The position numbers and the translations under genes are program-made. Of a stretch of DNA of 64,000 nt, positions 38,380 to 45,994 are shown piece after piece. Position 1 is the stretch's first letter, and each line of letters opens with the position of its first letter. A model generated the notes under the pieces. That model was not told the DNA's origin. It did no database searches and worked only from the letters and a program-made list of their open reading frames with translations. This DNA is from Actinomadura parmotrematis (GTDB taxonomy: Bacteria; Actinomycetota; Actinomycetes; Streptosporangiales; Streptosporangiaceae): assembly GCF_019458805.1 (NCBI RefSeq), contig NZ_JAIBOA010000001.1, forward strand, positions 372,001 to 436,000, read 5' to 3'.

Positions 38380-38931
38380 TCAGCCGGTGAGGGGCAGGTC
38401 GGCGGTCCCGGTCCGGCCGGCCTTCAGCTGCTCCGACAGCCGCGAGGAGGAGGCGTCGCCGAGGACGCGCAGCGCCTTCACCTTCGCGTCGGCGGGCGCG
38501 TCGAACCACAGGTCGAACGCGCGGACCTCGTCGCGGGCGAGGGTGACCGGCGGGATCGGGGCGCGGGTGGTGTTCATCGCGTCGAAGCTCGGGGCGACGA
38601 CGGCGCCGGCGGTGGTGACGAGGCGCTGCTTGTAGGGGTCGACGTCGTGGCGGTCGCGGCCGGTGTTGACGATCTGGAGGCGGACGCGGACGTAGCGCCC
38701 CTTGGCCATGACGTCGGCGTGCGACCCGGCCACCGCGATGACGCCGGTGGTGAGGGCGAGCGCGGTGTAGGTGAGCTCGCCGATCCGCACGTTCTTGCCG
38801 GGCAGGGCGCGCTCGTGCTCGCGCACCGTCTGGCGGGGCTCGGGGTAGGCGGCGGGCCCGCCGGACCCGCAGCCGGTGGCGCAGGCGAGCGCGAGGAGGG
38901 CGAGGACGGTCGCCGGGAGGGTCAGCCGCAT
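38380..38931 (-). CDS. DUF4352-like lipoprotein
   Basis: 183 residues from ATG 38931 (MRLTLPATVLALLALACATGC), with a lipobox-type cysteine near 21. The mature part, including YVRVRLQIVNTGRDRHDVDPYKQRLVT and LARDEVRAFDLWFDAPADA, fits the DUF4352/telokin-like immunoglobulin fold found on secreted actinobacterial proteins, and ends near LPLTG. Ligand unknown. The frame extends upstream to 38991 but the export signal fixes the start. Confidence 0.75.
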   Translation of the reverse strand: MRLTLPATVLALLALACATGCGSGGPAAYPEPRQTVREHERALPGKNVRIGELTYTALALTTGVIAVAGSHADVMAKGRYVRVRLQIVNTGRDRHDVDPYKQRLVTTAGAVVAPSFDAMNTTRAPIPPVTLARDEVRAFDLWFDAPADAKVKALRVLGDASSSRLSEQLKAGRTGTADLPLTG

Positions 38932-39296
38932 GAGCCGAAAGTAGGACGGGGCGGGCGGCTTGGGAATCGGCGCGGCGCGCTCGCAATCCAACCGTAACCG
39001 GCGAACGGGATTGGCCGGTGGCGGCCGCGGGCGCCGCGCGGGCGCCGGGGCGCCGTCCCGGGGCGGCTCGCGCCCCGGGACAGCGCGAGGCCCGGGTGCA
39101 CCTTTGGGGCCGCGCGGCGCCGCGAGGCGTTCGCACGTTGTCTACTCGGTGGACCCGGGCCGTTGCGATCTACGCTACCGAGCCGGAGGCCGATACCGCA
39201 AAGGATCTGGCACCACGATCTCGGCGGGCCCGGCGGATCGGCGGCCGCGCCCGCCCGCGGGCGCGCGCCCGCGGCGCGCCCGCCCCGCCCGGCCGG
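38932..39296. other. 365-bp intergenic region
   Basis: No gene supported on either strand. 39130-39235 is less G/C-rich than its flanks and may hold promoter sequence for the minus-strand lipoprotein, but I could not assign -35/-10 boxes. 39236-39296 is nearly pure G/C. Confidence 0.5.
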
Positions 39297-39719
39297 TCAG
39301 GCGCCCGGCGCGTCGCGCAGCATGCAGGTGAGGCGCGCGGTGCAGACCCGCCGGTCCTGGCCGTCGGTGATGACGATCTCGTAGGTGGCGAGGGTGCGGC
39401 CCCCGTGCACCCGCGTGGCGACGCCGGTGACGAACCCCTCGGTCGCCGACCGGTGGTGGGTCGCGTTGATCTCCACGCCGACCGCGATGCGGCCCTCCCC
39501 GGCGTGCAGCGCCGACCCGACCGACCCGAGCGACTCGGCCAGCACGCAGGAGGCGCCCCCGTGCAGCAGCCCGTACGGCTGGGTGTTGCCCTTCACCGGC
39601 ATCCGGCCGACGACCCGCTCCGGCGACGCCTCCAGGTACTCGATCCCCATCGCGGTGCCCAGGTCACCGAGCGCCTCGCCGTCGGTCAGATCGGCGAGCA
39701 GCCGCTGCTCCCGGTTCAT
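39297..39719 (-). CDS. PaaI-type hotdog thioesterase
   Basis: 140 residues, hotdog fold. The central block GNTQPYGLLHGGASCVLAESLGS contains the conserved H-G-G and the downstream acidic residue used by PaaI-type acyl-CoA thioesterases. VGVEINATHHRSATEGFVTG and TLATYEIVITDGQDRRVCTARLTC are family-typical. Cytoplasmic; substrate likely an aryl- or acyl-CoA. Divergent from polA, with starts 44 bp apart. Confidence 0.88.
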   Translation of the reverse strand: MNREQRLLADLTDGEALGDLGTAMGIEYLEASPERVVGRMPVKGNTQPYGLLHGGASCVLAESLGSVGSALHAGEGRIAVGVEINATHHRSATEGFVTGVATRVHGGRTLATYEIVITDGQDRRVCTARLTCMLRDAPGA

Positions 39720-39763
39720 TCAGCCTCCCTGAAACTGTCGTAGGCGCAGACTAGGCTCACGGT

Positions 39764-42457
39764 GTGGCGACGAAAGCACCGACCCCTGACAAGCCCCGGC
39801 TCCTGCTCCTGGACGGGTACTCCCTGGCCTACCGGGCGTTCTTCGCGCTCCCGGTGGAGAACTTCAACACCTCCGACGGCCAGCCCACCAACGCGGTGTT
39901 CGGGTTCACCTCCATGCTGATCAACGTGCTGCGCGACGAGCAGCCGACGCACGTGGCGGTGGCGTTCGACCGGTCCGAGCCGACGTTCCGGCATCAGGCC
40001 TACGACGAGTACAAGGCCGGCCGCGCCAAGACCCCCGACGAGTTCCGCAGCCAGGTCAGCCTCATCCACGAGGTGCTGGACGCGCTGCGCATCCCGCACC
40101 TGTCGGTCGCCGGGTTCGAGGCCGACGACGTCATCGCCACCCTGTCGGTGCAGGCCACCGCCGCCGGCATGGACACCCTCATCGTCACCGGCGACCGCGA
40201 CGCCTTCCAGCTCGTCGACGACCGCGTCACCGTCCTCTACCCGATCCGCGGCGTGTCCGAGCTCGCCCGCATGGACCCCGCCGCCGTCGAGGCCAAGTAC
40301 GGCGTCCCGCCCGCGCGCTACCGCGAGCTCGCCGCCCTGGTCGGCGAGAGCAGCGACAACCTGCCCGGCGTCCCCGGCGTCGGCCCGAAGACCGCCGCCA
40401 AGTGGCTCGCCAAGTACGACGGCCTCGACGGCCTCGTCGCGCACGTCGACGAGATCAAGGGCAAGGCCGGCGACAGCCTGCGCGAGCACCTGGCCGGCGT
40501 GCTGCGCAACCAGCAGCTCAACAAGCTGGACTGCGACGTCGACCTGGAGGCCGCCGCGCCCGACCTCGTCATGGGCCAGTGGGACCGCGACGAGATCCAC
40601 ACCCTGTTCGACGCCCTGCAGTTCCGGGTGCTGCGCGAGCGCCTGTACGCCTCCGTCAGCGCCGCCGAGCCCGAGGCCGAGGAGGGCTTCGACGTCGACC
40701 TGCACGAGCTGGAGCCCGGCGCGCTCGGCGCCTGGCTGGAGGCCAACGCCGGCGGCGCCGCCCGCACCGGCGTCGCCGTCACCGGCACCTGGGGCCGCGG
40801 CACCGGCGAGATCACCGGCCTCGCGCTCGCCGCCACCGCCGGGCCCGCGGTGTTCCTGGACCCGGCCGAGCTCATCGCGGGCGACGAGAACGCCCTCGCC
40901 GCCTGGCTCGCCGACGAGACCCGCCCGAAGGCCCTGCACGACGCCAAGGGCCCGATCCTGGCGCTCGCCGCCCGCGGCCTCACCCTGCGCGGCCTGGCCA
41001 CCGACACCGCCCTCGCCGCCTACCTGGCGCTGCCCGGCCAGCGCACCTTCGACCTCGGCGACCTCGCCCTGCGCTACCTGCACCGCGAGCTGCGCGACGA
41101 GTCCGCGGGCTCCGGGCAGCTCACCCTCGACGGCTCCGGCGAGGAGGAGGCCGCCCGCGACCTCGCGGTGCGCGCCCGCGCCGTCGCCGAGCTCGCCGGC
41201 GTCCTGGACGCCGACCTCGACAAGCGCGGCGCGACCCGCCTCCTGCACGATGTCGAGCTGCCCCTCGTGCACGTCCTCGCCGGCATGGAGCGCGCCGGCA
41301 TCGCCGTCGACGCGGGCCACCTCGCCGGCCTGTCGGCCTCCCTCGGCGGCCAGGTCAAGGAGGTCGAGCAGCAGGCCCACGACGCCGTCGGCCGCGAGTT
41401 CAACCTCGGCTCGCCCAAGCAGGTCCAGCAGGTGCTGTTCGACGAGCTCAACCTGCCGAAGACCAAGCGCACCAAGACCGGCTACACCACCGACTCCGAG
41501 GCCCTCACCACCCTGCTCGCCAAGGACGGCCACCCCGTCCTGGAGCACATCCTGCGCTGGCGCGAGGTCGCCAAGCTGAAGTCGATCGTCGACTCGCTCA
41601 TCCCGATGGCCGACGACGCCGGCCGCATCCACACCACCTTCAACCAGATGATCGCCGCGACCGGGCGGCTGTCGTCCACCGACCCCAACCTGCAGAACAT
41701 CCCGATCCGCACCGCCGAGGGCCGCCAGATCCGCGAGGCGTTCGTCGTCGGCGACGGCTACGCCGAGCTGCTCACCGCCGACTACAGCCAGATCGAACTG
41801 CGGATCATGGCGCACCTGTCGGGCGACGAGGCGCTGCTGGAGGCGTTCTCCTCCGGCGCCGACTTCCACACCATCACCGCCTCGCGCGTCTTCGACCTGC
41901 CGCCCGACCAGGTCGACCCCGAGCTGCGCGCCCGCATCAAGGCGATGAACTACGGCCTGGCCTACGGCCTGTCGGCCTACGGGCTGTCCCAGCAGCTGCG
42001 GATCACCCCCGACGAGGCGCGCGGCCTCATGGAGGAGTACTTCGAGCAGTTCGGCGGCGTCCGCGACTACCTGGGCAAGGTCGTCGAGGAGGCCCGGCAG
42101 ACCGGCTACACCGAGACCATCCTCGGCCGCCGCCGCTACCTGCCCGACCTCAACTCCGACAACCGCCAGCGCCGCGAGATGGCCGAGCGGATGGCGCTGA
42201 ACGCCCCCATCCAGGGCTCGGCCGCCGACATCGTCAAGGTCGCCAGCCTCAACGTCGACCGCGCCCTGCGCGAGGGCGGCCTGTCCTCGCGGATGCTGCT
42301 GCAGGTCCACGACGAGCTCGTCCTCGAAGTCGCCGACGGCGAGCACGAGCGCCTCGCCGAACTGCTCCGCACCGAGATGGGCGGCGCCTACGACCTGCGC
42401 GCCCCCCTGGAGGTCTCCATGGGCACCGGCCGCACCTGGCAGGACGCCGCCCACTGA
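39764..42457 (+). CDS. polA: DNA polymerase I
   Basis: 897 residues, GTG start. Residues ~10-300 are the 5'-3' flap nuclease (LLLDGYSLAYRAFFALP, VAFDRSEPTFRH, VAGFEADDVIATL, SDNLPGVPGVGPKTAAKWL). Residues ~310-500 correspond to the 3'-5' exonuclease domain, but the D-x-E metal site is absent (TGVAVTGTWGRGTGE instead), as in other actinobacterial PolA. The polymerase domain has motif A DYSQIELRIMAHLSGD, motif B KAMNYGLAYGLSAYGLS and motif C VHDELVLEV. It fills gaps in repair and removes Okazaki primers. Confidence 0.98.
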   Translation: MATKAPTPDKPRLLLLDGYSLAYRAFFALPVENFNTSDGQPTNAVFGFTSMLINVLRDEQPTHVAVAFDRSEPTFRHQAYDEYKAGRAKTPDEFRSQVSLIHEVLDALRIPHLSVAGFEADDVIATLSVQATAAGMDTLIVTGDRDAFQLVDDRVTVLYPIRGVSELARMDPAAVEAKYGVPPARYRELAALVGESSDNLPGVPGVGPKTAAKWLAKYDGLDGLVAHVDEIKGKAGDSLREHLAGVLRNQQLNKLDCDVDLEAAAPDLVMGQWDRDEIHTLFDALQFRVLRERLYASVSAAEPEAEEGFDVDLHELEPGALGAWLEANAGGAARTGVAVTGTWGRGTGEITGLALAATAGPAVFLDPAELIAGDENALAAWLADETRPKALHDAKGPILALAARGLTLRGLATDTALAAYLALPGQRTFDLGDLALRYLHRELRDESAGSGQLTLDGSGEEEAARDLAVRARAVAELAGVLDADLDKRGATRLLHDVELPLVHVLAGMERAGIAVDAGHLAGLSASLGGQVKEVEQQAHDAVGREFNLGSPKQVQQVLFDELNLPKTKRTKTGYTTDSEALTTLLAKDGHPVLEHILRWREVAKLKSIVDSLIPMADDAGRIHTTFNQMIAATGRLSSTDPNLQNIPIRTAEGRQIREAFVVGDGYAELLTADYSQIELRIMAHLSGDEALLEAFSSGADFHTITASRVFDLPPDQVDPELRARIKAMNYGLAYGLSAYGLSQQLRITPDEARGLMEEYFEQFGGVRDYLGKVVEEARQTGYTETILGRRRYLPDLNSDNRQRREMAERMALNAPIQGSAADIVKVASLNVDRALREGGLSSRMLLQVHDELVLEVADGEHERLAELLRTEMGGAYDLRAPLEVSMGTGRTWQDAAH

Positions 42458-42482
42458 CGCCCCGCCGCGAACCGCCGCGAAC

Positions 42483-42510
42483 CGCCGCGCCCCGCCCGCG
42501 GGGCGCGGCG
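42483..42510 (+). terminator. hairpin after polA
   Basis: Arms CGCCGCGCCCC (42483-42493) and GGGGCGCGGCG (42500-42510) with a 6-nt loop, 26 bp after polA, preceded by a short tandem CGCGAACCGC repeat. No T tract. Confidence 0.5.
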
Positions 42511-42520
42511 GGACGCCGGC

Positions 42521-42705
42521 GCGGATCGCGGCGCGCGAAGTCCTCGGCGATCTCCTCGAACGTGCCCCACCACACCCCGTCGTGCCCGCCGAAGTGGCCG
42601 ATCAGCCGGACCGGTCGCGCCACTGCCGCTCCAGGCCGCGCGCCCGCGCGGCGTCGAGCGGGCGGCGATGGCGCCGCCGGTACCGAGCAGGATCAGCCGC
42701 CGCAC
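42521..42705 (-). pseudogene. frameshifted remnant, possibly polysaccharide-deacetylase-like
   Basis: Three protein-like pieces occur in order but in three different frames on the minus strand: RRLILLGTGGAIAAR (from GTG 42705), LDAARARGLERQWRDRSG, then RLIGHFGGHDGVWWGTFEEIAEDFARRD. The last resembles the C-terminal H-D-G-V-W-W...E-I-A block of polysaccharide deacetylases, but the match is from memory. The set is best read as a broken gene. The 456-bp gap polA to deacetylase (42458-42913) contains this, the polA hairpin and presumably the next promoter. Confidence 0.35.
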
Positions 42706-42913
42706 GCCCGGCCCCCTTCCGCTTCCGGGGCGTGCGCGGGGAACGCCTTGGCGGAACCGGCCTGCCCGCCGCGACCTGCGGTGATCCGCAGGCGGGGGAG
42801 CGCGCCGGTCATCTTCTTCCCACCGTCGGGACAAAAACCGTTGTATGTCCGTCATGAGATGATCTGCGGCGTACGCTGTCCGGTGGCCGTGCACCAGATC
42901 CGACGGGAGCCCC

Positions 42914-44062
42914 GTGCCTGTCCTGCACAAGATCGCTGTCATCGCCGTGCTCTGCGCCGTCGCCCTCGGCGTCCTGCTGCCGGGCGCGCACCGCCCGGAC
43001 CGGGGCGTGCGCGCCGCGCGGGCCGCCGAGAGCGCCGCCCGGGCCGAGGGCCGCCCCGCGACGGTGCCGCAGGCCGCCCCCGCGAGCACCCCGCCGAGCA
43101 GCGCCCCGCCCGCCCCGCCGACCGTCTCGCCCAGCGGGACGCCCGGCGCGAGCGCGACACCGGTCCCCGCCGCCGCGCCCGCCGCCGCCGCGGCCGGGGC
43201 CGACGAGCTCGGCGAGGTCCCCGTGCTCATGTACCACCGGATCCTGCCGAAGGCCGAGCTGTCGCTCGACCGCTCCACCGCCGAGCTGCGCAAGGAGCTG
43301 GAGCGCCTCGCCCGCGAGGGCTACGTCCCGATCACCGCCGCCGAGTTCGCCGCCGGCCGCATCGACGTCCCGGCCGGCCGCCACCCCGTCGTGCTCACCT
43401 TCGACGACAGCACCCCCGGCCACTTCGGCCTGGACGCCCGGGGCAACGTCCTGCCCGACACCGCCGTCGGCATCATCGAGGACGTCGCCCGCCGCCACCC
43501 CGGCTTCCGGCCGACCGCCACCTTCTACCTCAACGACGACCTGTTCGGCCTCGGGCCGCGCGCCGCCGAGGGCCTGAAGTGGCTGACCGCCCACGGCTTC
43601 GAGATCGCCAACCACACCGTCCACCACCCCGACCTGTCCACCCTCGGCGAGGACGGGGTGCGCAAGGAGATCGCGGACATGGAGGACCGGATCGTCGCGC
43701 TGACCGGGCAGCACACCGCGACCTTCGCCTACCCCTTCGGCGCCGTCCCGCGCAAGCGCGCCTGGGCGCAGCGCGAGGACGGCCGCTACTCCTTCCAGGG
43801 CGTCTTCCTGGCCGGCTGGAAGCCCTCGGAGTCGCCCTTCGACGAGCGCTTCGACCGCTGGGCGATCACCCGCGTCCGGTCCGAGGGCAAGATCAAGGAG
43901 AACGACTGCCGGACCATGTGCTCCACCGCCTACCTCGACGAGCTGGCGAAGCACCCCGGGGAGCGCTACACCTCCGACGGCGACCCGGCGACCGTCACCG
44001 TCCCGAAGAAGGAGCTCGGCCGCCTCGCGCCGGCCTACCGGGCCGCCGCCCGCACCTACTGA
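42914..44062 (+). CDS. secreted polysaccharide deacetylase (NodB domain)
   Basis: 382 residues, GTG start. An N-terminal hydrophobic signal or anchor (IAVIAVLCAVALGVLLPG) is followed by a ~70-residue Ala/Pro/Ser linker and the NodB domain from residue ~100: VPVLMYHRI, the metal-binding TFDDS with two Asp, and the HxxxH-type NHTVHHPDL. The Y-P-F-G turn appears as FAYPFGAVPRKR. It probably deacetylates peptidoglycan or another surface glycan. No transporter or synthase partner is next to it; rpsA follows after 239 bp. Confidence 0.88.
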   Translation: MPVLHKIAVIAVLCAVALGVLLPGAHRPDRGVRAARAAESAARAEGRPATVPQAAPASTPPSSAPPAPPTVSPSGTPGASATPVPAAAPAAAAAGADELGEVPVLMYHRILPKAELSLDRSTAELRKELERLAREGYVPITAAEFAAGRIDVPAGRHPVVLTFDDSTPGHFGLDARGNVLPDTAVGIIEDVARRHPGFRPTATFYLNDDLFGLGPRAAEGLKWLTAHGFEIANHTVHHPDLSTLGEDGVRKEIADMEDRIVALTGQHTATFAYPFGAVPRKRAWAQREDGRYSFQGVFLAGWKPSESPFDERFDRWAITRVRSEGKIKENDCRTMCSTAYLDELAKHPGERYTSDGDPATVTVPKKELGRLAPAYRAAARTY

Positions 44063-44087
44063 GCGGGCGCCCGCCCGGCCGCTCCGA

Positions 44088-44116
44088 TTGACCCCGGGGC
44101 GCTCGTCCCATATCCT
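44088..44116 (+). promoter_or_regulatory. rpsA promoter
   Basis: TTGACC (44088-44093) and TATCCT (44111-44116) with the optimal 17-bp spacer. This is the best consensus-like promoter in the window and predicts a leader of about 180 nt before rpsA, room enough for feedback control by S1. Confidence 0.7.
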
Positions 44117-44301
44117 GATCGCTGCGCTGTGGGCTTGCGCGGCTTCGGACGGAGCAGGCTCGCGCTCGGTCAGGTCGTCGACTTTCGGTTCCCTGGCGCG
44201 GCCCCGCTGCCGCGCCGCTTCCTCCGGTCCTCGGCAGGGCGGACCAGGCCCTCCGCGCGCCAATGACACCTACTATGTCCGTATCCGGAGCCAGCCGACA
44301 C

Positions 44302-45786
44302 ATGACGAGCAGCACCGAGGCCACCTCGACCACCCCGCAGGTAGCGGTCAACGACATCGGGTCCGAGGAAGCCTTCCTCGCGGCGATCGATGAGACCATC
44401 AAGTACTTCAATGACGGCGACATCGTCGAAGGCACCGTCGTCAAGGTCGATCGGGACGAGGTCCTCCTCGACATCGGCTACAAGACCGAGGGCGTCATCC
44501 CCTCGCGCGAGCTGTCCATCAAGCACGACGTCGACCCCAACGAGGTCGTCGCCGTGGGCGACCACGTCGAGGCCCTGGTCCTCCAGAAGGAGGACAAGGA
44601 GGGTCGGCTGATCCTGTCCAAGAAGCGCGCCCAGTACGAGCGCGCCTGGGGCACGATCGAGAAGATCAAGGACGAGGACGGCATCGTCACCGGCACGGTC
44701 ATCGAGGTCGTCAAGGGCGGTCTCATCCTCGACATCGGCCTGCGCGGCTTCCTGCCCGCCTCCCTGGTGGAGATGCGCCGCGTCCGCGACCTGCAGCCCT
44801 ACGTCGGCCGCGAGCTCGAGGCCAAGATCATCGAGCTGGACAAGAACCGCAACAACGTGGTCCTGTCCCGCCGCGCCTGGCTCGAGCAGACCCAGAGCGA
44901 GGTCCGCCAGACCTTCCTCAACACCCTGCAGAAGGGCCAGGTCCGCAAGGGCGTCGTGTCCTCCATCGTCAACTTCGGCGCGTTCGTCGACCTCGGCGGC
45001 GTGGACGGCCTGGTGCACGTCTCCGAGCTGTCCTGGAAGCACATCGACCACCCCTCCGAGGTGGTCGAGGTCGGCCAGGAGGTCACCGTCGAGGTGCTGG
45101 ACGTCGACATGGAGCGCGAGCGCGTCTCCCTGTCGCTGAAGGCGACCCAGGAAGACCCGTGGCAGCAGTTCGCCCGCACCCACCAGATCGGCCAGGTCGT
45201 GCCGGGCCGCGTCACCAAGCTGGTGCCGTTCGGCGCGTTCGTCCGCGTCGAGGAGGGCATCGAGGGCCTGGTGCACATCTCCGAGCTGGCCGAGCGCCAC
45301 GTGGAGATCCCCGAGCAGGTCGTGCAGGTCGGCGACGAGATCTTCGTCAAGATCATCGACATCGACCTGGATCGCCGCCGCATCAGCCTGTCGCTGAAGC
45401 AGGCCAACGAGTCGGCCGCCGGCGTGGAGGAGGAGGACTTCGACCCCACGCTGTACGGCATGCCGGCCGAGTACGACGCCGAGGGCAACTACAAGTACCC
45501 CGAGGGCTTCGACTCCGAGACCGGCGAGTGGCTCGAGGGCTTCGACGAGCAGCGCGAGACGTGGGAGCGGCAGTACGCCGAGGCCCGCGGCCGCTTCGAC
45601 GCCCACCGCAAGCAGATCGAGGAGGCCCGCAAGGCCGAGGCCGAGGCCGAGGCCGGCGGCGGCACCACCACCGGTGGCGCCGAGACCTCCTACTCGGGCG
45701 GCGGCGAGAGCGAGACCACCGGCGGCGCCCTGGCGACCGACGAGGCCCTCGCCGCGCTGCGGGAGAAGCTCTCCGGCGGTCAGTGA
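44302..45786 (+). CDS. rpsA: 30S ribosomal protein S1
   Basis: 494 residues with four S1 RNA-binding domains in series (roughly residues 35-105, 120-190, 205-275 and 292-362), for instance GDIVEGTVVKVDRDEVLLDIG, GTVIEVVKGGLILDIGLRGF, GVVSSIVNFGAFVDLGGVDG and GRVTKLVPFGAFVRVEEGIEG. The C-terminal ~130 residues are acidic and Gly/Ser/Thr-rich. It unwinds and delivers mRNA to the 30S subunit. The ATG 44302 (MTSSTEATS) fits homologues; in-frame ATGs at 44263 and 44275 are less likely. GGAG lies 11 nt upstream. Confidence 0.97.
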   Translation: MTSSTEATSTTPQVAVNDIGSEEAFLAAIDETIKYFNDGDIVEGTVVKVDRDEVLLDIGYKTEGVIPSRELSIKHDVDPNEVVAVGDHVEALVLQKEDKEGRLILSKKRAQYERAWGTIEKIKDEDGIVTGTVIEVVKGGLILDIGLRGFLPASLVEMRRVRDLQPYVGRELEAKIIELDKNRNNVVLSRRAWLEQTQSEVRQTFLNTLQKGQVRKGVVSSIVNFGAFVDLGGVDGLVHVSELSWKHIDHPSEVVEVGQEVTVEVLDVDMERERVSLSLKATQEDPWQQFARTHQIGQVVPGRVTKLVPFGAFVRVEEGIEGLVHISELAERHVEIPEQVVQVGDEIFVKIIDIDLDRRRISLSLKQANESAAGVEEEDFDPTLYGMPAEYDAEGNYKYPEGFDSETGEWLEGFDEQRETWERQYAEARGRFDAHRKQIEEARKAEAEAEAGGGTTTGGAETSYSGGGESETTGGALATDEALAALREKLSGGQ

Positions 45787-45865
45787 CCGCCTCGCACGAG
45801 CCTGACCGCGCCCGCCGCGCGGCCGCCCCCGCGGGCGGCCGCGCGGCGGACGGCGGCTAGCTGAG

Positions 45866-45908
45866 CACGGCCGGAAGGCGCCCCTCGCGGGGCCGCGTTC
45901 CGGCCGTG
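45866..45908 (+). terminator. rho-independent terminator after rpsA
   Basis: Perfect 11-bp arms (45866-45876 and 45898-45908) followed by ATCCTTTT, 80 bp after the stop codon. Confidence 0.75.
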
Positions 45909-45994
45909 ATCCTTTTCCCGGCCGCGCGCCCACCGGGGCGCGCGCCGCACCCTCCGCCCCCCGCCCCCCAGAACGCTCCGGGAGCAGTAGTCCA

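Noticed and set aside
39716..42454. A 912-residue antisense frame over polA
   Set aside because: Gly/Val/Leu-rich antisense artefact of GC-rich codons; no domain recognisable.
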